Assembly: GCF_030816475.1 (NCBI RefSeq) | Contig: NZ_JAUSXF010000001.1 | Coordinates: forward strand, 2,914,001 to 2,978,000 | Source of the DNA: Arthrobacter pascens | Lineage (GTDB): Bacteria > Actinomycetota > Actinomycetes > Actinomycetales > Micrococcaceae | Direction: 5' to 3' | Length of the DNA: 64,000 nt | Shown: positions 9,938 through 18,812 of the stretch, one piece after another | Layout of the letters: each line of letters starts with the position of its first letter | Position numbering within the stretch: position 1 is the stretch's first letter | The notes under the pieces: generated by a model | Told to the model about the DNA's origin: nothing | Database searches by the model: none | What the model saw: only the letters and a program-made list of their open reading frames with translations | Translations under genes and position numbers: made by a program

Positions 9938-12900
9938 TCATTCCCTGTTTTCCGGGGGCAGCGCGATCTGCACTTTCCGCGCCTTGCCGCGTCCCACGAT
10001 ATAGCCGCGGCCCGGGATGAAGTCGGGGCTGACCCGTCCCAGCGAGGTGTTGAGCAGGCTGTCCCCCTCGATATCGCCAGGGTTGATGAGCAAGCCGCGG
10101 CGGCCGGATTTGAACGGCTGCGACAGGGACCATGCGGAGGACCAGGTGGACGTTTCGGACTCCCCGATAACCCACTGCTCGGCCTTGATGGACGCGGCCA
10201 CCAGCTGCGCCACCCCTGATTCAGCGACCGTATCCGTGAACTCGGTCAGTCCTTCGATGAAGATGGCCAGTTTTCCCGGGTTCCCTGAGGAATGCTCAGT
10301 CAGGTCCTCCACGACGTCGGACAGGTCATCGGCTCCGACCACCGAACGGTTCCAGATGGGCAGCGAGGCGACGGCGGAGCGCCGGGAGCCGATATAGATC
10401 AGTTCCGCCTCCGGGTTGGACCTCCGGAGCGCATATGCCAGCGTCACCAGCGCCACGGTCCGCCCCGCCCCCGGCGGACCCGCCAGGAGCAGCGGACCCT
10501 TGGCCATGATCTCGGCTGGCTGAAGGTTTTCGTCGTCGACGCCGATCACCGGCAGCTCCGGCCTCCCGGCAGGAAGCACATCCAGCTCCACCTGTTCCGG
10601 CAGGCGTTCTATCCCCGGCGCCCTGTCCAGTCCCTGCCGCACCATCGCTTCGCTGAGCTTGTGGACTTCGCGGGCCTGCAGCGCCAGGTTCGAGTTGCCT
10701 CCCAGCACCGCCAGCTGGACTTCGAGGCCGCCCAGCAGCCCGCGGCCGGGAGGAGACGAACTGCTGAGCACGTCCTTGGGGACGTCCATGGACAGATAGT
10801 CGTCCTCGGACGAGAGGCGCAGCACCAGCCGGCGCTGAATGGACGCAAGCAACGACGCCGGAACGGCGTTGGGGCGGTCACCGGTCACCACAAGGTGGAT
10901 GCCGAGGGGACGGCCGTCGGTTGCCAGCTGAAGGAAGATGTCCCAGAGCGCTGACAGGCGGCTGTATTCATACGTTTCGCGAAAGGCGGACATGCCGTCA
11001 ACCAGCACAAAGATCCGTTTTTCATCGGGCCGGCCGGCGAGCGTGCGGTAATCCACGATGGTCGAGGCCCGCACCTCTGCGAACCGGGATGAGCGCTCAT
11101 CGGCGATGTCTCGCAACAGGCGCAGCAGGCGTCCGACGCGTTCCACGTCGTCCCCGTTGATGATCTCGCCGACATGCGGGAGCTCCTCGAGCATCTTCAG
11201 CCCGGAGGATCCGCAATCGATGCCGTAAACGTGCACGGGGCCGCCGCGCGGGGTGACCGCTGCTGCAATGGCTATCCCGCGCAGCGCTGCCGATTTCCCT
11301 GACCCGCCGGTGCCGTAGATGGCCATGTTGCCGTCTTTGTCCGGTTCGTAGAACACCGTGGGCTGGTCCTGCAGGGCCGGATCGTCCGCGACTCCCAGGA
11401 GCAGCCGTTCGTCGGTCCGAGGATTGGGCAGCTTGGAGAGGTCGTAGGTCTTGGCGAGCTCGTCCAGCCAGGGCTTCCGAGGTGGGCGGATGTTGAGCGA
11501 CTCGGCAGCCCTGACAATGTTGGTGGTCATCCGGGCGATGTCATTGGGCCCGGCCGGTTCTTCCGTTACCGGTTGCTGCGGTGCAGGCAGGTCCCAGCTG
11601 GGTCCGGACCCGAAGGCCATTTCCACGATGTCAACCTGGGGCCGCTGCGGTTTTTCGGTGGTCCAGCCGCCGACGTAGCCGGTCTGGAATCCCTGGATCC
11701 GGCCGGGACCGGTCTTTGCCGCGCCGCGGCCCGGGATGGACGGATCGAAATACGCCGCATCCGGTACGCCCAGGATGTCCGTGGCATCTTCTTCGTCGGC
11801 CATGCGGAGTGCCACCCGGAGGTTGGTGTTGGCGCGGAGGCTGTCCTTGATCACGCCGGCGGGGCGTTGGGTGGCAAGGATCAGGTGGAGGCCCAGGGAC
11901 CGTCCCCGGGCGGCCACGTCCACGACGCCGTCGACGAACTCAGGCACTTCGGTAGCCAGCGCTGCGAATTCGTCCACGATGATGATCAGGTAGGGCGGCG
12001 CGTCCGGATCAGCCTCACGCTGCAATGCCAGCAGGTCCTTGGCTTTTTTGCGGTTCAGCAGGTGCTCGCGGTAGCGGAGTTCGGCCCGGAGCGAGGTCAG
12101 GGCCCGGCGGACCAGGTGCTGGGAGAGGTCAGTGACCAGGCCTACGGTGTGCGGCAGATGGAGGCAGTCGGCGAATGCCGCTCCGCCCTTGTAATCCACG
12201 AACAGGAAGCTGACCCGGTCCGGGCTGTAGGCAGCGGCCATCCCCATGACCCAGGACTGCAGGAACTCGGATTTACCAGCGCCCGTGGTGCCGCCCACCA
12301 GGGCATGCGGGCCCTCGTTCTTCAGGTCAAGGTAAAGGGGTTCGATGCCTTTGGAGCCGACCAGCGCGCGCAGCGTCCCGTTGTCCTTGCGGTTGGCCAC
12401 CGCCGTCGTGTGTACGGAGTTGTTTTCCGTCCAGCGTTCCGCCACGGCCTGGGGGTTGTCCAGGAAGTCCTTCCCGATCAGGGTGGCGTAGGACACCGCG
12501 CGGGGCAGGTCCGAATCGTCGTTGACAGGCTTGCCGACGTCCACCACAGGCGCGAGCATCCTGGCCAGCTGGGCCGCGAGTCCGGCGTCGAGGCTTTCGC
12601 AGCTCACCGGATAGCTGTGGCGGCCTAGCCGGACCTGGCCGGTGGTGGTGCCGTGATCGCCGTCCACCACCATGAAGTCCCGGCAGGCAGCAGGAAGCGC
12701 CTGGATATCGGTGGCCACCCACATCACGTGGACGCCGGAATCCGGGCCGCGTTCCGCGAGCCGGGTCAGCCTGCCGCGGTCAACCGGCGCGTCGTCCTCA
12801 ACGATGACCAGGACGGCAGGAACCACCGGTGCCGGGATGTCATCCTTGGCCGGATCGATGTTCGGCCTGAGGTCCGGTCCCGACCGCCTGGCTAAGGCTT

Positions 12901-14383
12901 CCCTGGCGTCCAGGAGGTCCTCAAGGCGGGCCAACAATGACGTTCCGCTGGCGGAGCCCGCGGCCAGGTGGTCCCCGCTGAGCGGGCTGTGGCCTGACCC
13001 TACGTGCGGCAGCCACTGGAGCCAGTTCCAGCGTTCCCTGGACTGTGCGGAGGTCATGGCCGTGACAATTGCCTCGGCCGGCGAATGGAGTCCTACGAAC
13101 TGCAGGACCATGCCCCGGGCAACGTCGTCAACGAGGCCGCGCGCCCCGGCCACCCCGAAGGATCCGGCCGTGCGCAGCTGGGAGACAACAGGCACACCCT
13201 CAATATCCTTGAACTGCTTCAGGCAGTCCTGGATTTCGAGCATGTGTTCGACATGGGTTTCATTGCTTGCCGGCTCCTCAAGGATGATGCGGGACGGCGC
13301 CGTGCCCAGCCCGAACCGCAGGCCCAGGAAACCGGCATGCTCGGGGCGGTGGGTCCAGAGCAGCGGCCCGAGTTTGTAGATCGAATCCACGATGTCGCTG
13401 ACCGATGGCGCTTCCTGCAGGCGGACGGCGCGTTCCACGTGCTGCAGTTCGGTGATGTCATGCCGGAAGGCGGCCATCGACTCCCGGAAGTGCTTCAGCT
13501 GTTCCTTCTGCTGGCGTTTGGTCTGCATTTTGTGGTCCACGTAGTGCCCCACAATGAACAGCGGCATCATCATCATGAACACCACGGAGAGCAGGTTCCC
13601 GGTGACCCCGAACATGATGCCACCCATGAGCAGCGGCGCCATCAGCATGATGTACGGAAATGGCTGGTGTTCGGGCCGTTTCGGTCCGGCAGGCAGCATC
13701 CGCTTGGGCGTATCGAAGCGGGGTACCACGCGTGGTGACCGGTTGAAATCGACAAGGGGCGACGACGGCGCTGCCGCATGGTTCCGTCCCAGCGGAACCA
13801 CTGTAACGGTGGTATCGCCCAGGGTCACAGTGTCCGAGGAGTTCAATGTGGCGCGGGTGACCGGGAGGCCGTCCATCAGCAGCCCGTTGGCCGAGTTGGT
13901 GTCCACGATCTCCACGGTTTCGCCCACGGTGATGCGGGCGTGGCGTTTAGACGTCATGGGATCGGAGAGACGGATGTCCACGTCCCGGTCCCGGCCGATG
14001 TAGCTGGTGCCGGACGGAAGCGAGAACTCCTGGCCGACGTCGGGCCCGGAGAGAATGCGCAGGGTGGCAGCAGCAGGGCCCCGGTTGGCGCCGGGCACGT
14101 CAAAGTGGTCGCTAACCTGGGTCAGTGAGACCACGGAGCCGGGGCGCAGGCCCGATTCCAGCAGGTTGTCCGCGCGGGTCAGGACGTTGCCCCGCATCCC
14201 GCCGGCCACGAAGGCCTCGTCAATGCGCAGGGACAGGTTGTCCGGCACCGGGGTCCCTTTCCGCTCCGGGTCCGCGGCCCATAGCTGCGCGGCGATGTCC
14301 GCCACCGTTGCGAGTCCGTCCACGGTGACCGCAAGGTCCTTCGTTTCCGCCGGCTCCCGGCGCAGTGTCAGCCGTATCCTCAT
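9938..14383 (-). CDS. EccC/EssC-like FtsK/SpoIIIE ATPase with ubiquitin-like and FHA domains
   Basis: A 1481-residue membrane motor. Residues 1-90 look like a ubiquitin-like fold (YukD/EccD type); about 105-195 is an FHA domain (IGRDRDVDIRLSD, SKRHARI, TNSANG); two membrane segments follow at about 240-285; then three FtsK/SpoIIIE modules. Module 1 is intact: Walker A GGTTGAGKS (about 696) and Walker B LIIIVDEFAAL. Module 2 has GTGGSGKS (about 1022) but Walker B ends in VDG instead of DE. Module 3 is degenerate (GPPGAGRT, about 1300; FIEG). FHA-TM-TM-three ATPases matches EssC of type VIIb secretion rather than mycobacterial EccC. The ATG overlaps the upstream FHA-wHTH gene by 4 bases. A role as secretion motor is inferred from family. 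Confidence 0.88.
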   Translation of the reverse strand: MRIRLTLRREPAETKDLAVTVDGLATVADIAAQLWAADPERKGTPVPDNLSLRIDEAFVAGGMRGNVLTRADNLLESGLRPGSVVSLTQVSDHFDVPGANRGPAAATLRILSGPDVGQEFSLPSGTSYIGRDRDVDIRLSDPMTSKRHARITVGETVEIVDTNSANGLLMDGLPVTRATLNSSDTVTLGDTTVTVVPLGRNHAAAPSSPLVDFNRSPRVVPRFDTPKRMLPAGPKRPEHQPFPYIMLMAPLLMGGIMFGVTGNLLSVVFMMMMPLFIVGHYVDHKMQTKRQQKEQLKHFRESMAAFRHDITELQHVERAVRLQEAPSVSDIVDSIYKLGPLLWTHRPEHAGFLGLRFGLGTAPSRIILEEPASNETHVEHMLEIQDCLKQFKDIEGVPVVSQLRTAGSFGVAGARGLVDDVARGMVLQFVGLHSPAEAIVTAMTSAQSRERWNWLQWLPHVGSGHSPLSGDHLAAGSASGTSLLARLEDLLDAREALARRSGPDLRPNIDPAKDDIPAPVVPAVLVIVEDDAPVDRGRLTRLAERGPDSGVHVMWVATDIQALPAACRDFMVVDGDHGTTTGQVRLGRHSYPVSCESLDAGLAAQLARMLAPVVDVGKPVNDDSDLPRAVSYATLIGKDFLDNPQAVAERWTENNSVHTTAVANRKDNGTLRALVGSKGIEPLYLDLKNEGPHALVGGTTGAGKSEFLQSWVMGMAAAYSPDRVSFLFVDYKGGAAFADCLHLPHTVGLVTDLSQHLVRRALTSLRAELRYREHLLNRKKAKDLLALQREADPDAPPYLIIIVDEFAALATEVPEFVDGVVDVAARGRSLGLHLILATQRPAGVIKDSLRANTNLRVALRMADEEDATDILGVPDAAYFDPSIPGRGAAKTGPGRIQGFQTGYVGGWTTEKPQRPQVDIVEMAFGSGPSWDLPAPQQPVTEEPAGPNDIARMTTNIVRAAESLNIRPPRKPWLDELAKTYDLSKLPNPRTDERLLLGVADDPALQDQPTVFYEPDKDGNMAIYGTGGSGKSAALRGIAIAAAVTPRGGPVHVYGIDCGSSGLKMLEELPHVGEIINGDDVERVGRLLRLLRDIADERSSRFAEVRASTIVDYRTLAGRPDEKRIFVLVDGMSAFRETYEYSRLSALWDIFLQLATDGRPLGIHLVVTGDRPNAVPASLLASIQRRLVLRLSSEDDYLSMDVPKDVLSSSSPPGRGLLGGLEVQLAVLGGNSNLALQAREVHKLSEAMVRQGLDRAPGIERLPEQVELDVLPAGRPELPVIGVDDENLQPAEIMAKGPLLLAGPPGAGRTVALVTLAYALRRSNPEAELIYIGSRRSAVASLPIWNRSVVGADDLSDVVEDLTEHSSGNPGKLAIFIEGLTEFTDTVAESGVAQLVAASIKAEQWVIGESETSTWSSAWSLSQPFKSGRRGLLINPGDIEGDSLLNTSLGRVSPDFIPGRGYIVGRGKARKVQIALPPENRE

Positions 14384-15084
14384 CCTTCGTCCGCCCCGCG
14401 CATCTTTTCCAGGAGGTGCAGGTCCGCCGCGGTGACCAGGTGTGAGGTGACGGCATGTTCCACGAGCCTGGCACGGCGGTTAGTGGCCAGCTTGCCGCCG
14501 CCGCCGCGCAGTCCCACAACGCCCACACGGTCAAGTTTGTCGCAGACGTTGTCAAGCTTCCGGTTGAAGCGCGTGAGCGCCCAGCCGAGTGTCCTGGCGG
14601 CCGCCGCCGAGGACGGGATGGCGCTGAAGCCGGTCCCTTCGCGCCGGAGCATGGGTTCCGCGAGCGCCACGATCAGGGCCTTCTGGGAGTCGGTAAAAAC
14701 CACCGGGCCGATGGTGGTGTCACCGTTACTGTCGTCGTCGCGGGCTTCCTGGCGGAAGGACGGCGTCTTGAGGTGGACGGCGAACTCGTAGGTGGTGGGG
14801 CCTGCGGTGAAGATCACGCTGGTATGGCTGAACACCAGCGGAATGCGCGCTCCGGGTGAAAGCCACGCCTGCATCCCGCCCGAGCCGTCCGCAACGGTTG
14901 CCGAGAGCATGCTGCCCACGTTGCTGAGCCACCAGATCCCGTCGTAGCGGGCCACCTGCAGGAACTGCCGGTGCAGGTACGGGTTGTCGTCCACTTCAAG
15001 GTCGCCTTCGCGGCCGATGTTGAAGACATCCTCATCTGAGGGTTCATACCACTCACCACAGAAATCTATTGCTAGATCCCCCAT
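14380..15084 (-). CDS. FHA-like/winged-helix protein of the EccC operon
   Basis: A 234-residue protein without a signal peptide. The N-terminal 100 residues resemble a degenerate FHA domain (FNIGREGDLEVDDNPYLHRQFLQV, with the Gly-Arg and following acidic stretch kept). The C-terminal half (about 130-220) looks like a winged helix: SQKALIVALAEPML, then AARTLGWALTRFNRKLDNVCDKLDRVGVVGL. It could read phosphorylation by the neighbouring kinase and either bind DNA or act as an adaptor. A strong GAGGAGG site lies 8 bases before the ATG. It sits 63 bases after the kinase gene, the longest gap in the core operon, and overlaps the EccC gene by 4 bases. Domain calls are from pattern only. Confidence 0.7.
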   Translation of the reverse strand: MGDLAIDFCGEWYEPSDEDVFNIGREGDLEVDDNPYLHRQFLQVARYDGIWWLSNVGSMLSATVADGSGGMQAWLSPGARIPLVFSHTSVIFTAGPTTYEFAVHLKTPSFRQEARDDDSNGDTTIGPVVFTDSQKALIVALAEPMLRREGTGFSAIPSSAAAARTLGWALTRFNRKLDNVCDKLDRVGVVGLRGGGGKLATNRRARLVEHAVTSHLVTAADLHLLEKMRGADEG

Positions 15085-15147
15085 TTTCCGTGCCTCCTCG
15101 TTGGGCAGTTCATCATGCTTTTCCGTGTCTGCTGTGCCAGGCCGTCC

Positions 15148-16983
15148 TCAGTTGCGGATGCACCCGATCGAGTCGTTTTCCAGAGGTGAGGACGATCCGT
15201 CGCTCCTGACGATCATCACCTGTATGCAGGTGGGTTCTGCCGGGTTCACCGCCACCTGCGCAGTGGGATTGGGCGTGGACTGGTACTCGCCGCTGCCACC
15301 CAGTGTGTAGACCCGCCATTTGTAGGCGTCGCCAGCTTTCGGCTGCGGGTTGGTCCAGGTGAAGGTCGCCTTGCCGTTTCCGTCCAGCTTGCCTGCCAGG
15401 CCGGCGACGTCGGGGACTGTTCCGTTGTCCAGGGCATCCGCCGGGGGCTTGCCGGGCTGGTCCGTGACAGCCACCTTCGGCGCCGGCGCTGACGTTGCCA
15501 GCACGATTCCCACGATGATGGCAAGGACCAGCAGGGTGGCCCCGGTAATGGCAAGCCACAGGTTCCGCCTGCCATGGTCGGCCGGCGTTTCCGAGGCGGA
15601 CGCTTCGGTCGTTTCGGCACCCGCCGGCCGGCTGATGGTGGCGTCCAGTTCGGGTTCCGCAATGCCGGTCCGGCGGGCCTGCACTGCCTGCTGTCCGCTC
15701 TGCCGGCCAGGGCCCGGCGCCGGGAAAGCAGGCCGCTGAACGGTTGCCTCCTGGAGCGGGCCGCCCTGAACCACTTCGTCCCGGGGCGCTGCATCCTGAA
15801 CCTTGCCGTAGTCTGCAGCCGCCACGCTGCCGCGCAGCATGGTGGCCTGCGCCCACTCCCCTGCCGAGTTTGCGCCGTCCGGCGTGTTAGCACTCTGCTG
15901 CTCGCCGGTAGGGGGCTGGCCTGTGGAAGGCTGACCGGAAAAGGGCTGGCCGGTGAAACCTTGGCCTGTGAAGACGTGGCCGGGGAGCTGGGGCCTGGTC
16001 CGGGCGGGAAAGGTCGGGGCGCTGCCGGTCCGCTCAGGATCAATCGCGGCGATGTTCCGGACCCGGGTCTCTTCGAAGCCGTCGTCGGGGTGGTTCTCCT
16101 CCTGGCGCGGTTCTTCGAGCACCTCAAACGGAGTGACGGAAAGGTTGAGCTCGGCCTGGATCCGCTGCAGCGCCAGCGCGAAGGCGTGAGCGGAGGAATA
16201 TCTGGAAGCCGCCGACTTTGCCATTGCAGTGGACAGTGCCAGTTCGAGCGATTCCGGAACGTCCCCCCGGCCAAGTCTCGGTACCGGCATGCTGGTGATG
16301 CGGGAGATGAGCTGGCGCTGCGAATTGTCGGTGCCAGGCAACACGAACGGGGACCTGCCGGCGAGCAGCGTGTAAAGGGTGGCCCCCAGCGCCCAGACGT
16401 CCACCAGGACCCCGTCGATGGCGCCGCCGGTGAACTGTTCCGGCGGGGACCAGGGGATGGACATTCCGGCGTCCTCGTCAGCATCGCTGCCCAGCGTTCC
16501 GGAAATGCCGAAGTCCGTCAGTGCCGGCCGGTTGTAGTCGGTGACCAGGATGTTTGCAGGTTTGATGTCACGGTGGGCGATGCCGGCCCGGTGGGCGGTC
16601 TCGACGGCGGACGCCACCTGGATGCCTACCGCCAGGACTTCATCCACGCTGAAGCGCTGGCGCCGGTAGCGGACGTCAAGGCTTGGCCGGGAGCAGTACT
16701 CCATCGCCAGGTAGGAGTGTCCTGCCTCGGTCACCTCGGCTTCGAAGATCGTCACGATGTACGGGTGCGAGGAGAGCTGGGCCATCAGGTTGGCCTCTGA
16801 CTCGAACCTCCGCCGGGCACCCTCTGTCTTCAGGTCGGACAGCAGGACCTTGACGGCCACCTTGCGCCGAGGCCGGTCCTGCTCATAGAGGTAGACGTCG
16901 GAGAACCCGCCGGAACCCAGCAGGCTGTGGTAAGTGAACCCCGGGATGTGGGGTGGCGGCGCGGCCGGCCGTTTGGAACTCAA
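15148..16983 (-). CDS. Transmembrane Ser/Thr protein kinase with Fn3-like ectodomain
   Basis: A 611-residue PknB-type (Hanks) kinase. Catalytic domain about 14-275: glycine loop LGSGGFSDVY, AVKVL lysine, HRDIKPANIL with catalytic Asp about 139, DFGIS, and SPPE in place of APE. A low-complexity linker follows, with TGQ/PFSGQP-type repeats and many Thr and Ser. One membrane helix lies at about 475-497, and an external domain of about 95 residues reads like a fibronectin type III fold (FTWTNPQPKAGDAYKWRVY), with a Cys pair near the end. PASTA repeats are absent. ATG overlaps the upstream FHA gene by 4 bases. Its likely substrates are the FHA proteins of the operon, opposed by the PP2C enzyme. 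This matches Pkb2 of the bifidobacterial PFNA cluster in position and type. Confidence 0.9.
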   Translation of the reverse strand: MSSKRPAAPPPHIPGFTYHSLLGSGGFSDVYLYEQDRPRRKVAVKVLLSDLKTEGARRRFESEANLMAQLSSHPYIVTIFEAEVTEAGHSYLAMEYCSRPSLDVRYRRQRFSVDEVLAVGIQVASAVETAHRAGIAHRDIKPANILVTDYNRPALTDFGISGTLGSDADEDAGMSIPWSPPEQFTGGAIDGVLVDVWALGATLYTLLAGRSPFVLPGTDNSQRQLISRITSMPVPRLGRGDVPESLELALSTAMAKSAASRYSSAHAFALALQRIQAELNLSVTPFEVLEEPRQEENHPDDGFEETRVRNIAAIDPERTGSAPTFPARTRPQLPGHVFTGQGFTGQPFSGQPSTGQPPTGEQQSANTPDGANSAGEWAQATMLRGSVAAADYGKVQDAAPRDEVVQGGPLQEATVQRPAFPAPGPGRQSGQQAVQARRTGIAEPELDATISRPAGAETTEASASETPADHGRRNLWLAITGATLLVLAIIVGIVLATSAPAPKVAVTDQPGKPPADALDNGTVPDVAGLAGKLDGNGKATFTWTNPQPKAGDAYKWRVYTLGGSGEYQSTPNPTAQVAVNPAEPTCIQVMIVRSDGSSSPLENDSIGCIRN

Positions 16984-18812
16984 AGAATCTCCTCAAAGCG
17001 CAATGAGATGTCGTCACCAATTTCTGCGATGTCGCCGTCGAGCAGGATAGCCATTTCGTTCTGGGCCAGGCGCCGGGGTGGCTGGCCTTCGCGCACGAGG
17101 ACGGTGCCGTTGGTGGCTTTGAGGTCGCACAGCATGACATGCCAGCCCTCGAGCCTGACCTCCACGTGTGACCGGGAAATGTCGCCGCTGGGACTGGCCA
17201 CCTGCACAAGCCTGGGCATCACACCGCCCTGGACGCGGGACACGGACGGCTGCCTTCCAATGACCAGCGACTGGTCAAGATCCACCAGTTCTCCGGTCGA
17301 GACCCGCATCCGGCCCAGCCGGGGCCGTGCCACCTGGACTGCATCTGACAAAAGGGGAAGTCCGCACACGGCGCACTGTGCATGGGTGGGCGGGTTCGCG
17401 TGGCCCTGGCCGCAAACACGTGCCAGCACCCGGGGGCCGGCAGCATCTGCCGCCGGTGTTGTCGGTGCCGGATGTGCGGCCATGCCGGCGAGATCGCTTT
17501 TCATGACGGTCTGGCCGTCATGGTCTGCGTCGTCGAACCCTGCCCGATCCGCACCTGCCCCGTCCGCACCTGCCCGATCCACAGCTACCCGGTCCACGGT
17601 GCCCTGCCCCGTGGTCATGGGCCGGGGCCGGCTGCCGGGTGTTGTGGCCTGGCCCGGGGCAGGAACAGTGAACAATGGCGGTGTCTGCGCCTTCGGAACG
17701 CTGTCTCCCCCTGTCCGCCACGGGACTGAGTCGATGAGTCCGCCAGCGGCCGGTCCGCTCAGGGGCGCCGAAACGGGCCCCGCCTGCGACGAAGTCGCGC
17801 CGGGGGGAGCCGCGGCCGGCGGAGTTGCGGCCGGGGACGTGGGGAGGGCCATCGGGGCAGGCTCGATGCCGTCCGTGACCGTCGCAGCGGCTGCCGGCGG
17901 CTCGGATGCTGCTTCCACATCCTCGGGCCCATCCTCGGCGGGCGGCAGGACAGTGGCGTTGCCATCCGGCGCTTCCGGGTCCTCGCGCATCGCGGCGTCT
18001 TCTATGCTGCGCACCACTGTGCGTTCCCAGAGGTGGTCGTATGTTCCGGTCAGTTCGTGCGCAGGCATCTGGTCCGGCACGAGTACCTGCCGGGCGTGAT
18101 CAGATGCGGGTTCCCCGTCCTCCGGGGTTTCGGGCATACCCGTCGGGTAACCGGCATCGTCGTCGAGGACACCGATGACCGTCTCCGCGGAGGCACCGTG
18201 TTCACCCGATGCCTTTCCCTGTTCAAACACGGGCTCCGGTTCGACCGGTTGCTTTTCGACCGGCTCTGCTTCAGCGGGCTCTGCTTCAACCGCGTGTTGT
18301 TCAACCGGCTCTGCTTCAACGGGCTCTGCTTCAACGGGCTCTGCTTCAACCGGCTGTGCTTCAATGGCAGCGCGGGCCAGGGCCATGGTCAGGGACTGCA
18401 GCAGGACCACCCCTTCCCCGACGGGGAGCTCCTGGGTGCCGCGTCCGCCTCCGGGGACGGTGAGCCGGAACCATTCAGGGGCGGCAAAATGGCGCTCCGT
18501 CCACGTGGTCACGTCGCGACCGTTAAGGTCCACGGATCCCCCGGGCAGCCCCACCGTCAGATCCAGGTCGCCGCGCAGGAAAACGCGGAGCGGGTCACGG
18601 AAGTCCACTATTCCGAACGACGGGATGCGGGCCAGCGACACACCGAAGCTGCTCGTGACCGCTGACAGTACTTCGTGGGCTTCGGGCCCGCTCTCCAGGA
18701 GTTCCCACAGCGAGCGGACCAGCGCCGATGGTGTGTCGGATCCCAGGATGACGGCCGTCCGGGACCGGACTATCCCGAGCCAGCTCCCGGGCGCGTAATT
18801 ACCGGCGGCCAT
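16980..18812 (-). CDS. FHA domain protein with zinc ribbon and repeat-rich linker
   Basis: A 610-residue cytoplasmic protein. The N-terminal 145 residues form an unrecognised domain (GVSLARIPSFGIVDF). It is followed by a run of PVEAE/PVE repeats (about 150-190) and a long Ala/Pro/Asp-rich linker. A zinc ribbon then appears (CGQGHANPPTHAQCAVCGLPL), and finally an FHA domain (about 500-605) with VIGRQPS, SRSHVEV and LKATNG motifs, which binds phosphothreonine. I place the start at 18812, where MAAGNYAPGSWL begins after a GGGAG site, overlapping the PP2C gene by 14 bases; the frame is open 15 codons further. The stop overlaps the kinase start by 4 bases. Confidence 0.82.
   Translation of the reverse strand: MAAGNYAPGSWLGIVRSRTAVILGSDTPSALVRSLWELLESGPEAHEVLSAVTSSFGVSLARIPSFGIVDFRDPLRVFLRGDLDLTVGLPGGSVDLNGRDVTTWTERHFAAPEWFRLTVPGGGRGTQELPVGEGVVLLQSLTMALARAAIEAQPVEAEPVEAEPVEAEPVEQHAVEAEPAEAEPVEKQPVEPEPVFEQGKASGEHGASAETVIGVLDDDAGYPTGMPETPEDGEPASDHARQVLVPDQMPAHELTGTYDHLWERTVVRSIEDAAMREDPEAPDGNATVLPPAEDGPEDVEAASEPPAAAATVTDGIEPAPMALPTSPAATPPAAAPPGATSSQAGPVSAPLSGPAAGGLIDSVPWRTGGDSVPKAQTPPLFTVPAPGQATTPGSRPRPMTTGQGTVDRVAVDRAGADGAGADRAGFDDADHDGQTVMKSDLAGMAAHPAPTTPAADAAGPRVLARVCGQGHANPPTHAQCAVCGLPLLSDAVQVARPRLGRMRVSTGELVDLDQSLVIGRQPSVSRVQGGVMPRLVQVASPSGDISRSHVEVRLEGWHVMLCDLKATNGTVLVREGQPPRRLAQNEMAILLDGDIAEIGDDISLRFEEIL
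18230..18365 (+). repeat. Short tandem coding repeats (PVEAE)
   Basis: Degenerate 15-base units (GGCTCTGCTTCAACG and variants) repeat about eight to nine times. On the minus strand they encode PVEAE/PVE units of the FHA protein. Such arrays change length easily by slippage, in multiples of 15 bases, so the frame is kept. Confidence 0.7.

Noticed and set aside
11573..12628. Plus-strand open frame inside the EccC-like gene
   Set aside because: Shadow of the FtsK module; the composition is that of an antisense frame in GC-rich DNA.
18230..18365. Possible CRISPR-like array
   Set aside because: Units are 15 bases, contiguous, without spacers, and keep a coding frame; they are protein repeats.
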